Program-made: the position numbers and the translations under genes
Notes under the pieces: model-generated
What the model was told of the DNA's origin: nothing
What the model saw: only the letters and a program-made list of their open reading frames with translations
The model's database searches: none
Assembly: GCA_050741915.1 (NCBI GenBank)
Contig: JBOGEX010000031.1
Span: 1-11,255 of the forward strand
Direction of reading: 5' to 3'
Source of the DNA: JACCTH01 sp050741915
GTDB lineage: Bacteria; Actinomycetota; Acidimicrobiia; Spongiisociales; ZC4RG35
DNA length: 11,255 nucleotides
Shown: positions 5,251-11,255 of the stretch, in pieces
Numbering within the stretch: the first letter of the stretch is position 1
Layout: every line of letters starts with the position of its first letter

Positions 5251-7548
5251 ATGGCGGCCACTCCCGCTGACGGGCGAACCCCTTTCAGTGAAGCCCTGCA
5301 CTATCACGAGTTCCCTCGCCCGGGAAAGGTCGCGATCCGGCCGACCAAGCCCACCGCAACCCAAAGCGATCTCTCCCTCGCCTACACGCCCGGCGTGGCC
5401 GAGCCCTGCCGGGCTATCGCCCTCAACGCCGAGGAAGCGTTTCGCTTTACCAATCGGGGGAATCTCGTCGCAGTCGTCTCCAACGGAACGGCGGTGCTCG
5501 GGCTCGGCAACATCGGTCCCTTGGCCGGCAAGCCGGTGATGGAAGGAAAGGCGGTTCTCTTCAAGCGTTTCGCCGACATCGACGTTTTCGACCTGGAGAT
5601 CGAAGCCCCTGACCCCGACGACGTCATCCGCTTTTGCGAGTTACTCGAACCGACGGTGGGCGGGATCAACCTCGAGGACATCCGCGCTCCCGACTGCTTT
5701 TACATCGAATCGGAGCTCAGAAAGCGATTGAGCATTCCGGTTTTTCACGATGACCAGCACGGCACCGCCATCATCGCCGCGGCAGCGTTCCTCAACGCCT
5801 CCGAACTAGTGGGAAAACCGATCGAGGAGATGAAGGTCGTCTTCAGTGGCGCTGGGGCGGCGGGCATCGCCACTGCTCGCTTCTTCCAACACCTCGGAGT
5901 TCGCTCAGAGAACACCCTGATGGTCGATAGCCGCGGGGTGGTGCATTCCGAACGCGAAGACCTCACACCGATCAAGTTGGAGTTCGCACGAGAGACGAAG
6001 GCGCGATCCTTGGCCGATGCCCTTCGTGATGCTGATGCCTTTGTCGGCGTCTCCGTTGCCGGCGCCGTGTCGGAGGAGATGGTTGAGACGATGGCGCCTG
6101 ACCCGTTGATCTTTGCTCTCGCCAACCCCGATCCGGAAATTAGCTATGAGGCGGCGAGAAGCGCCCGGCCCGATGCCCTCGTCGCCACTGGCCGGAGTGA
6201 CTTTCCCAACCAGGTCAACAACGTCCTGGGCTTTCCATTCATCTTTCGAGCGTCGCTTGACGTGCGAGCCCGGGGAGTCAGCGAAGGAATGAAGGTGGCA
6301 GCGGCGCAGGCCCTGGCTGATCTCGCTCGGCAGCCGGTTCCCGATGCTGTGCTTAAGGCCTATCAGGCCGTCCGCCTCGGATTTGGTCGGGACTATCTGA
6401 TCCCGAAGCCCTTCGACCCGCGAGTGCTCTGGACGGTGGCGCCGGCTGTCGCGAAGGCTGCCAGCGACGAGGGGCTGGCGGGTCTGCCACTGCTCGACGT
6501 CGAGTCCTATGCCGAGGGACTGCGCAGCCGCTTCCAAGCCTCTTACGGGTTGCTCAGCTCAGTCACGGCGGCGGCGCGGACGAGACCGATGCGAGTTGTC
6601 TATCCCCACGGGGATGACGTTCGCATAATGCGCGCTGCCCGCCGCGTGCTCGACGAGGGCATCGGCTCTCCCGTGCTCCTAGGGGAGAAGTCGCGGATCG
6701 AGGCGGTGGCCTCCGAGCTGGGGTTGAATCTCGACGGGATCGAATTAATCGATCCCAAGACCCAGGAGGCTGCACTTGAGAGTTATGCCGCGACTCTGAC
6801 CGAGTTGCGCCGTCACCGGGGAATGACCGAGGAGGCGGCTCGAAAGGCAGTGACAGGCCACAACATGTTCGCCGCCCTCATGGTTCGAGACGGCACCGCC
6901 GATGCGGTCCTCGGTGGTCTCAGCACCTTCTACCCGGAGACGATTCGCCCCGCGTTGCAGGTCCTGCCGATGGAACCGGGACGAACGATCGTCAGCTCGC
7001 TTTACGTGGTCCTGCTGAAGGGGGTTCCTTACTTCTTCACCGACTGTGCTGTGAACATCCAGCCCAGCTCGGAGGAACTGGTCGAGATCGCCATCGCCGC
7101 CGTGGATGCCGCCCGGGAACACTTCAACCGGCAACCGCGCGTGGCGTTTATCTCGTATTCCGACTTTGGAAGCGCCCGAGGTGAGGAGCCGGAGCGAGTT
7201 CGAAAGGCAGTCGCACTATTCCGTCGTGAGCGACCGGAGATTCCCGCCGAGGGGGAGATGCAAGCGGACACGGCCGTTGTGTCGGACCTGATCCGATCGC
7301 GACGCCCCCAGGGGATGCTCGACCGGGCGGCCAACGTCCTAGTCTTTCCGAATCTCACCGCCGCCAACGCCTCCTACAAGCTCCTCAACCGATTGGGCGA
7401 CGCGGAGGTGATCGGGCCCATCCTTTCGGGGCTTTCGAAGGCTGTCCACGTCTTGCAACGCGATGCCGAGGTGTCCGATGTCGTCAACCTCACCGCCATC
7501 GCCGTGGCCGACGCGCAAAGAAAGGCCAATCGCTCCTCCGCGAGGTGA
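5251..7548 (+). CDS. maeB: NADP-dependent malic enzyme fused to phosphotransacetylase-like domain
   Basis: The enzyme oxidatively decarboxylates malate to pyruvate and CO2, making NADPH in the cytoplasm. At 765 residues it is close to the usual size of the MaeB hybrid. The malic enzyme part (about 10-430) shows the catalytic Tyr in LAYTPGVAEPC (Y45), the catalytic Lys in EGKAVLFK (K100), the metal-binding acids in INLEDI (E142, D143) and HDDQHGTA (D168), the dinucleotide fold FSGAGAAGIA (198-207), then ANPDPE (291-296) and GRSDFPNQVNNVLGFPFIFR (314-333). From about 441 a phosphotransacetylase-like domain follows (MRVVYPHGDD, a TGHNMFAALMV segment). In characterised MaeB proteins this domain binds acetyl-CoA as an allosteric effector and is not catalytic; the same is inferred here. 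The ATG at 5251 has AGGG at 10 nt. No frameshift or missing catalytic residue is seen. It is monocistronic or leads into the regulatory cassette 55 bp downstream. Confidence 0.95.
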   Translation: MAATPADGRTPFSEALHYHEFPRPGKVAIRPTKPTATQSDLSLAYTPGVAEPCRAIALNAEEAFRFTNRGNLVAVVSNGTAVLGLGNIGPLAGKPVMEGKAVLFKRFADIDVFDLEIEAPDPDDVIRFCELLEPTVGGINLEDIRAPDCFYIESELRKRLSIPVFHDDQHGTAIIAAAAFLNASELVGKPIEEMKVVFSGAGAAGIATARFFQHLGVRSENTLMVDSRGVVHSEREDLTPIKLEFARETKARSLADALRDADAFVGVSVAGAVSEEMVETMAPDPLIFALANPDPEISYEAARSARPDALVATGRSDFPNQVNNVLGFPFIFRASLDVRARGVSEGMKVAAAQALADLARQPVPDAVLKAYQAVRLGFGRDYLIPKPFDPRVLWTVAPAVAKAASDEGLAGLPLLDVESYAEGLRSRFQASYGLLSSVTAAARTRPMRVVYPHGDDVRIMRAARRVLDEGIGSPVLLGEKSRIEAVASELGLNLDGIELIDPKTQEAALESYAATLTELRRHRGMTEEAARKAVTGHNMFAALMVRDGTADAVLGGLSTFYPETIRPALQVLPMEPGRTIVSSLYVVLLKGVPYFFTDCAVNIQPSSEELVEIAIAAVDAAREHFNRQPRVAFISYSDFGSARGEEPERVRKAVALFRRERPEIPAEGEMQADTAVVSDLIRSRRPQGMLDRAANVLVFPNLTAANASYKLLNRLGDAEVIGPILSGLSKAVHVLQRDAEVSDVVNLTAIAVADAQRKANRSSAR

Positions 7549-7590
7549 CCGGCCCATGAGCTTGGTCGTTTGGAACTGAAACGCCCCGGG

Positions 7591-7596
7591 TAACCT
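7591..7596 (+). promoter_or_regulatory. -10 box for a leaderless transcript of the HTH gene
   Basis: TAACCT fits TANNNT and ends 7 nt before ATG 7604, the spacing expected when the transcript starts at the ATG itself. TTGGAA (7570-7575) could be a -35 with a short 15-bp spacer. No SD sequence precedes the ATG. Confidence 0.45.
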
Positions 7597-7603
7597 TTTG
7601 CCT

Positions 7604-8377
7604 ATGTTCGTTTCCTTTGGCGATTCGATTCGCTGCGGGCGCGAAGCCGCCGGGCTCAGTCAGGCGAGAGTGGCACAGCTCATCGGGCGATCGCCCTCGA
7701 CGATCCGGGCCTGGGAGCAGGGACGTAGCAATCCGTCGGACTCGGGTGCGGTCGCCGCCATCGCCGCCGTCCTCGGGCTCGACGAGAACAATCTCCTGGG
7801 GAAAGCCGGTTTCGAGTCCGCCCCTTCAAGTGCCCGCCCGAGTCTCGAATCTGAGCTCGCCAGCCTGCGCACCATTGAAGTGCCGGTGTTAGGACAGTTG
7901 CCTCGACATCTCGGGTCGGAAGGGACGGTTGCCACCGCACCGCCACCGAGCGAGCCGTGGATCCACGTGGAGGAGAAGCCACCTTTTGACATCGGAAAGT
8001 GGATCGGGCCCAGTGCCAAGGCCGTCCTCGCCAGGGCGAACGAGTTCAGAGCGGACTTGCAACAGAGACTCAAGGACCGGCCCAAACCCGAGACCCGACC
8101 CAAGATTATTGCTCAGAAGAGGGTGCGTCCCCAGCCCGAGGTGGTCGCCACTCAACCGATGCCCGCACCGGTAAGGCTCGATCCCAGACTGGGGCCGCTT
8201 GTCGCCCGGTCATATATCGAGGACGATTCGGAACGGGACTTTTACAGGCGGCGCACAGTGGGCACCGTTCTTGTTCTCGTATTCCTATTCATCACACTCT
8301 GGTGGGCCCTTCGCCATACAGGGGGCGCGCTCGGTGAATTCATTGGTGGTTTCATCGACGAGCTCAACTTTCAGTGA
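7604..8377 (+). CDS. membrane-anchored XRE-family HTH protein
   Basis: The 257-residue product begins with a Cro/CI-type helix-turn-helix (about 6-60; LSQARVAQLIGRSPSTIRAW with EQGRSNPS after it) and should bind DNA. A long, poorly conserved-looking Pro/Arg/Lys-rich linker follows (about 70-215). One strongly hydrophobic segment, TVLVLVFLFITLWWAL (221-236), is preceded by RRR, so the N-terminal domain should be cytoplasmic and the last ~20 residues outside. This HTH-linker-TM order resembles RodZ only in outline, because RodZ has a large external domain. ATG 7604 is preferred over TTG 7598 because the HTH starts just after it and a -10 box lies 7 nt upstream. It sits 24 nt before the ECF sigma gene in the same direction, so co-transcription is likely. 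The function, perhaps signal sensing or shape control, is not known. Confidence 0.85.
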   Translation: MFVSFGDSIRCGREAAGLSQARVAQLIGRSPSTIRAWEQGRSNPSDSGAVAAIAAVLGLDENNLLGKAGFESAPSSARPSLESELASLRTIEVPVLGQLPRHLGSEGTVATAPPPSEPWIHVEEKPPFDIGKWIGPSAKAVLARANEFRADLQQRLKDRPKPETRPKIIAQKRVRPQPEVVATQPMPAPVRLDPRLGPLVARSYIEDDSERDFYRRRTVGTVLVLVFLFITLWWALRHTGGALGEFIGGFIDELNFQ

Positions 8378-8401
8378 ACCGCTCCCTGCGGTAGCTGCGT
8401 A

Positions 8402-9007
8402 ATGGATGCGAAAGCGTCCGGGATGAATGCGCGAGCGGGGATGGACGACCCGATCGACATGATGGAGCCCGAGTTGGAGTCGATCCGAATAATGCGCCGG
8501 CTCGTCAATGGCGATGCCTCGGCCATTGCCCCGCTCTATGAGCAGTTCGGGAAGGCGGTGTTCACCGTTTGTTACCGAGCGCTCGGAGACAAGATGCTGG
8601 CCGAGGATGCCACGCAGCAAGCGTTTATTCAGGCTTGGCGGGCGGCATCCTCTTTCGATCTTTCGAGGGAACCGGCTCCGTGGCTCTACGCAATCGCTCG
8701 CCGGGCGGCCGTCGACGTCTACCGCAAGGAACGGCGTCATCGAGCCAACCGCATCGACGAGCCGGAAATCGTTGCCTTGCCGCCATCGTTCGAAGGGATG
8801 TGGGAAGCCTGGGAGGTGAGAAGGGCCATCGACAGGCTGGGGGAGGAAGAACGCCAGGTGGTCAAACTCACGTTCCTTCACGGGTTCACTCAGGAGGAAA
8901 CGGCGCGCCAGCTCGGAATTCCACTCGGCACTGTAAAAAGTCGTGCCCACCGCGCTCACCGCCGACTGGCGGTCTTGCTGGCTCACCTGCGCGAGGCGAC
9001 GGCATGA
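8402..9007 (+). CDS. ECF-family RNA polymerase sigma factor
   Basis: The product is an alternative sigma-70-family factor that directs RNA polymerase to a stress or envelope regulon. Sigma region 2 spans about 33-110 (ALGDKMLAEDATQQAFIQAW for 2.2-2.3, PWLYAIARRAAVDVYRKERR for 2.4). Sigma region 4 spans about 140-195, with the helix-turn-helix TQEETARQLGIPLGTVKSRA (163-182). There is no region 3, as expected for group 4. At 201 residues it is slightly long; the first ~20 residues look variable, and in-frame ATGs at 8423, 8441, 8459 and 8462 are alternative starts. No start has a clear SD sequence. The stop overlaps the next ATG (ATGA), which points to translational coupling with the cognate anti-sigma factor. 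The pairing resembles SigK/RskA, but the exact ECF group cannot be set from motifs alone. Confidence 0.93.
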   Translation: MDAKASGMNARAGMDDPIDMMEPELESIRIMRRLVNGDASAIAPLYEQFGKAVFTVCYRALGDKMLAEDATQQAFIQAWRAASSFDLSREPAPWLYAIARRAAVDVYRKERRHRANRIDEPEIVALPPSFEGMWEAWEVRRAIDRLGEEERQVVKLTFLHGFTQEETARQLGIPLGTVKSRAHRAHRRLAVLLAHLREATA

Positions 9008-9627
9008 ACTGCGAACAGGCGCGGGTGGCAATGCTGGAAGGCCACGACTCAAGCGAGTTCGAGCGTCATTTGGGTGGATGTTCCGATTGCCGTCTGGAGC
9101 AGGCGGCATTACATCGCATTCGGGAGACACTGGGCGAGCCCTCTTTGTGGGAGGAGCCTTCGCCTGAGCTGGCCGAGCGTATCACCATGCTCGGTCGAGG
9201 GGCGACCCGCCAGTCGCGGCGTCAGCGCCCGGCCCGGTACTTGGCCCCGGTCGCGGCAGCAGTGGCCGCCGTCCTGGTCGCCGGAATCCTTGTGACCGCC
9301 GATCGATCTGACTGGGAGTTCGGTCTCACCGGGGTCGGCGAGGGGGCGAACGCTTCGGCCGTCGTCGCCGGGTGGAATGACGAGGAAGGAACCCGGCTCA
9401 GGATCGAGGTGGAGGGGATCGCACCATCACCCCCCGGTTCCTACTACGAGATTTGGATGACCTCTCCTGACGGTCTTCATGTTTCCGCCGGGACCTTTCG
9501 GGGCGACGGCGTGATCAACGCCAGCGCGGGTGTGCGACGGGCCGATTTTCCGCGTCTGTGGATCACGTTGGAATCGGTAGACGGTGACTCGGGACCGTCG
9601 TCGCATGCGTACTTCGACAGCACCTGA
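9004..9627 (+). CDS. RskA-like zinc anti-sigma factor
   Basis: This 207-residue membrane protein should hold the upstream ECF sigma factor inactive. The N-terminal cytoplasmic part has the zinc anti-sigma motif HLGGCSDC (H22-x3-C26-x2-C29), with a further Cys at position 3. A basic stretch (TRQSRRQRPAR, 68-78) leads into one transmembrane helix (about 79-99, Ala/Val-rich). The external C-terminal domain matches the anti-sigma-K (RskA) type: SYYEIWMTSPDGLHVSAGTF followed by PRLWITLESVDGDSGPSS. The ATG at 9004-9006 overlaps the sigma stop codon by 4 nt. The open frame extends further upstream inside the sigma gene, but that part is a shadow. Release of sigma by regulated proteolysis, as known for RskA, is inferred. 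Confidence 0.92.
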   Translation: MNCEQARVAMLEGHDSSEFERHLGGCSDCRLEQAALHRIRETLGEPSLWEEPSPELAERITMLGRGATRQSRRQRPARYLAPVAAAVAAVLVAGILVTADRSDWEFGLTGVGEGANASAVVAGWNDEEGTRLRIEVEGIAPSPPGSYYEIWMTSPDGLHVSAGTFRGDGVINASAGVRRADFPRLWITLESVDGDSGPSSHAYFDST

Positions 9628-9663
9628 GCGGTCACAAGCGGGGATGGCGTACGGCTTGGGCAA

Positions 9664-9697
9664 GAAAGAAGGCCCCGGTTGCCCGGAGCCCTCTTTC
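9664..9697. terminator. bidirectional intrinsic terminator
   Basis: GAAAGA (9664-9669) pairs with TCTTTC (9692-9697), and GGCCCCGG (9671-9678) with CCGGAGCC (9683-9690) around a TTGC loop, giving a ~15-bp stem with two mismatches. On the minus strand the stem runs out into TTCTTTCTT, a typical U-rich tail. On the plus strand it lies 36 nt after the anti-sigma stop and ends the regulatory cassette. The minus-strand quality implies that something is transcribed toward it from the right. Confidence 0.7.
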
Positions 9698-9882
9698 AAT
9701 CCATGACCTTGGAACACTTCGGCTCCAAGAGCCGCTGCGGGGGGACCGAATCCGCAGATTCCAAAGCCCGGTGGTCCGAGTTTGGAGTCGCCACCTCTCC
9801 CACAGCCGGGAGGAGCGGCGCGCTTGTTGGCCAGCGCCGCTCAGCGCTCGGCCACCTCCAGAGTCCCAAAAGCTTTACCCAA
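9696..9882 (-). other. candidate cryptic small gene, possibly recoded (+1 shift at UGA)
   Basis: I do not recognise this. A TTG (9880-9882) stands 9 nt after AGGAGG and opens a 13-codon ORF, MGKAFGTLEVAER, ending at TGA 9841-9843. A perfect 9-bp hairpin (9834-9842 with 9813-9821, 12-nt loop) begins inside that stop codon. The +1 frame is open from before the SD region to TGA 9696-9698, ending ...LLEPKCSKVMD at the foot of the terminator, with about 70% G/C at third positions. A +1 shift at CGC-UGA would give a 61-residue product. Without recoding, the same frame could start at TTG 9867-9869 (57 residues) but is then 22 nt from the SD sequence. Other readings are a leader peptide, a structured RNA, or a decayed gene. 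No promoter is convincing upstream. Confidence 0.3.
9813..9842. other. 9-bp perfect stem-loop
   Basis: GAGCGGCGC (9813-9821) and GCGCCGCTC (9834-9842) flank a 12-nt loop. On the minus strand the stem starts at the second base of the TGA that ends the 13-codon ORF. There is no T run, so it is not a typical terminator. Confidence 0.65.
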
Positions 9883-9885
9883 TGC

Positions 9886-9901
9886 GGACCACCTCCTTTC
9901 T
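9886..9901 (-). promoter_or_regulatory. hyper-extended Shine-Dalgarno sequence
   Basis: On the minus strand AGAAAGGAGGTGGTCC can pair over all 16 positions (one G-U) with the usual 3' tail of actinobacterial 16S rRNA, GGATCACCTCCTTTCT. It is far stronger than any other ribosome site in the window, yet no ordinary gene follows it. TTG 9880-9882 is the only start at correct spacing. Confidence 0.6.
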
Positions 9902-9960
9902 CTGGTAAGGGGATTCTGTCACGGATTCGAACAAAACGCGGAGATTTCCACGGAGCGCCG

Positions 9961-9987
9961 CCCTCCCCCTACGGGGTACTCCCCCCA
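9961..9987 (-). repeat. double-hairpin repeat, truncated inverted copy D
   Basis: On the minus strand GGGGGGAGTACCCCGTAGGGGGAGGG matches in outline the 3' half of copies A-C, with the small hairpin reduced to CCCC-GTA-GGGG. The 5' C-rich arm is missing, so this looks like a decayed or rearranged copy pointing toward copy B. Confidence 0.55.
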
Positions 9988-9993
9988 ACGCTC

Positions 9994-10041
9994 TTTCTCC
10001 CCCCGAAGGGGGGAGTACCGGCGTTAGCCGGGGAGGGGGAA
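9994..10041 (+). repeat. double-hairpin repeat, copy B
   Basis: This is the cleanest copy: TTTCTCCCCCC-GAA-GGGGGGAG (8-bp stem, 9997-10004 with 10008-10015), TA, CCGGC-GTTA-GCCGG (10018-10031), then GGAGGGGG. Its first arm can alternatively pair with GGGGGAGAAA at 10050-10059 over 10 bp, or with its own trailing G-run, so several exclusive folds exist. Confidence 0.8.
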
Positions 10042-10071
10042 GGCTCGCTGGGGGAGAAACAGGCCGGGGGC

Positions 10072-10118
10072 TTTCTCCCCCTTGGAGGGGGAAGTATCGG
10101 CGCAGCCGAGGAGGGGGA
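10072..10118 (+). repeat. double-hairpin repeat, copy C
   Basis: TTTCTCCCCC-TTGGA-GGGGGA (6-bp stem, 10076-10092), then TCGGC-GCA-GCCGA (10097-10109), then GGAGGGGG. It has the same order of elements as copies A and B, with compensating changes in the second stem (CCGGC/GCCGG in B, TCGGC/GCCGA here). Those changes suggest the stem itself is kept. It lies 20 bp downstream of the cbs-like gene and may end its transcript. Confidence 0.75.
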
Positions 10119-10138
10119 CCCGCTGGAGGGATAACCGC

Positions 10139-11092
10139 TCAGACTTCGAAGCCGGAGGCCCGCATCCAATCGTCGTTGAATACTTTCGACAAATAGCCGC
10201 GACCGGAGTCGGGAATTATCACGACCACCAAACGGCTCGGTTCGTCGACCGCCACCTGAACCGCGGCTGCGACTGCCATGCCGCAGGATCCACCCACGAG
10301 AAGCCCTTCCTCACGGGCGAGGCGACGAGTCATGGCAAAAGCGGCGGCGTCGTCCACCATGATGAAGCGGTCGATGAGTTCCAGGTCAACCGTCTTGGGA
10401 TAAAAGTCCTCCCCGACGCCCTCGACCTGATATTGGTGAATCGATTCGGGGTTCGGAGCGGTGTAGATGCTGCCGGCAGGATCGGCCCCCACCACCAGCA
10501 CGTCCGGGTTCTTCTCTTTGAGATAGCGGGCGGTGCCCGAGATGGTGCCGCCGGTTCCCACGCCGGCGACTAGCGCCCCGACCTTTCCTTCCGTCTGACT
10601 CCAGATCTCGGGACCGGTGGATTGGAAGTGGGCGTGCGGATTGCTCGGGTTGGAGTACTGATCGGGGTGGTAGGCGCCCGGGATCTCGTCGGCGAGGCGG
10701 CGGGCGACGCCGTAATACGAATCGGGATGGTCGGGCAGCAACTCGGTGCGGGTAATCACCACCTCGACTCCATAGGCTCGCAGGAGCTCGATCTTCTCCT
10801 TGGAAACCTTGTCAGGCACCGTGCAGATCACCCGATACCCACGAACCGCCCCAACCAGCGCCAGTCCGACTCCCGTGTTGCCCGACGTCGGCTCGACGAT
10901 CGTGCCCCCGGGAGCGAGCTGGCCGTTGGCCTCGGCCTGATCGATCATCTCGACCGCGATTCTGTCCTTGACCGACCCGCCCGGATTGATGGCTTCGATC
11001 TTGGCCACCAGATTTCCCGGCGAGTGGATCCGGCCCAGCCTCACCAGTGGAGTGTTGCCGATGAGCCCGAGAACGCTTTCGTAGATCTGCAT
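10139..11092 (-). CDS. PLP-dependent cystathionine beta-synthase / cysteine synthase
   Basis: The enzyme belongs to fold-type II PLP proteins that join serine or O-acetylserine to a sulfur nucleophile, making cystathionine or cysteine. It has 317 residues. The PLP lysine is in NPGGSVKDR (K42), the substrate loop is PTSGNTG (68-74), the phosphate-binding loop is GTGGT (179-183), and GGSCGMA comes near the end. Segments such as VEGVGEDF, MTRRLAREEGLLVGGSCGMA and RGYLSKVFNDDWM resemble mycobacterial Cbs more than CysK. Unlike that enzyme (about 460 residues), it ends right after FNDDWMRASGFEV and lacks the paired CBS regulatory domains. ATG 11090-11092 is chosen because the family starts at the xIYESVLxLIGNTPLV motif. 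The frame is open 53 codons further upstream, but that stretch has no family character. There is no SD sequence; TAAGCT 8 nt upstream suggests a leaderless mRNA. Cystathionine synthesis versus cysteine synthesis is not settled. Confidence 0.9.
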   Translation of the reverse strand: MQIYESVLGLIGNTPLVRLGRIHSPGNLVAKIEAINPGGSVKDRIAVEMIDQAEANGQLAPGGTIVEPTSGNTGVGLALVGAVRGYRVICTVPDKVSKEKIELLRAYGVEVVITRTELLPDHPDSYYGVARRLADEIPGAYHPDQYSNPSNPHAHFQSTGPEIWSQTEGKVGALVAGVGTGGTISGTARYLKEKNPDVLVVGADPAGSIYTAPNPESIHQYQVEGVGEDFYPKTVDLELIDRFIMVDDAAAFAMTRRLAREEGLLVGGSCGMAVAAAVQVAVDEPSRLVVVIIPDSGRGYLSKVFNDDWMRASGFEV

Positions 11093-11100
11093 CGATTGCC

Positions 11101-11130
11101 AGCTTATGGGGGAGCCGTAACCTCTGAAAA
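11101..11130 (-). promoter_or_regulatory. candidate promoter of the cbs-like gene (leaderless)
   Basis: On the minus strand TAAGCT (11101-11106) fits TANNNT and ends 8 nt before the ATG. TTTTCA (11125-11130) could be a weak -35 at 18 bp. There is no SD sequence, so the transcript probably starts at or next to the ATG. Confidence 0.4.
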
Positions 11131-11131
11131 T

Positions 11132-11255
11132 GTTGCGTCCTGGAAGCTGGACCATTTCCACGGGTGTGAGTCCCGTCCGAGTAATCGCCGGAGAGCTCGG
11201 TAGCAGACCCCGGTTCGTCATCGAGAGATGGCGGGCTGAGCGGGGTGTCAAAAGC
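11132..11255. other. structured non-coding segment at the window edge
   Basis: On the plus strand ACGGG-TGTGAGT-CCCGT (11160-11176) forms a 5-bp stem with a 7-nt loop, followed by CCGAG (11177-11181) pairing with CTCGG (11196-11200). The GGGTGTGAGTCCC element followed by a GGTAGC motif is reminiscent of the 5' domain of some bacterial group II introns, but this is from memory. The segment runs off the edge. No gene is supported here. Confidence 0.25.

Noticed and set aside
4920..5261. Minus-strand 113-residue frame across the repeat array (and plus-strand frames at 4839-5205)
   Set aside because: Open only because the repeat period is a multiple of three; it overlaps the starts of both flanking genes, has no SD sequence, and is compositionally Gly/Arg/Pro-biased.
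8569..9003. Long upstream extension of the anti-sigma reading frame
   Set aside because: It lies entirely inside the sigma gene in another frame; the ATGA overlap and the zinc motif just after ATG 9004 fix the start.
9696..9882. Selenocysteine insertion at the TGA (hairpin directly downstream)
   Set aside because: The in-frame continuation after TGA has no stop before the terminator and runs on antisense to the anti-sigma gene, so a selenoprotein is unlikely.
9923..9932. tRNA T-loop (GTTCGAATCC on the minus strand)
   Set aside because: The flanking bases do not form a T stem and no acceptor or anticodon arm can be built around it.
11160..11176. tRNA T-arm (5-bp stem, 7-nt loop)
   Set aside because: The loop lacks the invariant TTC and no matching acceptor strand exists upstream.
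11093..11251. 53-residue N-terminal extension of the cbs-like gene
   Set aside because: It lacks family character and covers a -10-like box and RNA-like hairpins; the family start is at the ATG 11090-11092.

Overview
The window is G+C-rich (about 60% by eye) and looks actinobacterial, probably from an uncultured lineage near Acidimicrobiia. The reasons are a polyphosphate glucokinase end, an RskA-type zinc anti-sigma factor paired with an ECF sigma factor, a cystathionine beta-synthase-like enzyme of mycobacterial type, a secreted protein with cysteine-paired SLH repeats, and several genes without a Shine-Dalgarno (SD) sequence but with a TANNNT box 7-9 nt before the ATG (leaderless pattern). 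The taxonomic call is inference.

Layout. 1-241 (+): 3' end of ppgK, converging through a palindromic intergenic hairpin on 283-3111 (-), a large secreted glucose/sorbosone-dehydrogenase-type protein with Ig/PKD-like domains, a polyglycine linker and three SLH repeats. 3199-4518 (-): hflX, a ribosome-associated GTPase. 4618-4932 (-): a small unrecognised protein. 4933-5250: a non-coding divergent region with a head-to-head array of ~30-bp repeats and the leader of maeB. 5251-7548 (+): maeB, malic enzyme fused to a phosphotransacetylase-like domain. 7604-9627 (+): a three-gene regulatory cassette of membrane-anchored XRE-type HTH protein, ECF sigma factor, and RskA-like zinc anti-sigma factor that overlaps the sigma gene by 4 nt. 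9628-10138: no conventional gene, but a bidirectional terminator, a cryptic minus-strand translation unit with a 16-nt SD sequence, and a cluster of G/C-rich palindromes. 10139-11092 (-): a PLP-dependent cystathionine beta-synthase/cysteine synthase that stops where the family's regulatory domain would begin. 11093-11255: its promoter and a structured segment running off the edge.

The enzymes are ordinary carbon and sulfur metabolism, and no single pathway joins the genes. The least explained parts are non-coding: the inverted array at 4998-5150, the dispersed double-hairpin repeat (one copy near 4590, a cluster at 9961-10118), and the minus-strand unit at 9696-9901. In that unit a 13-codon ORF ends exactly where a 9-bp hairpin begins, and the +1 frame then stays open to a stop codon at the foot of a terminator.
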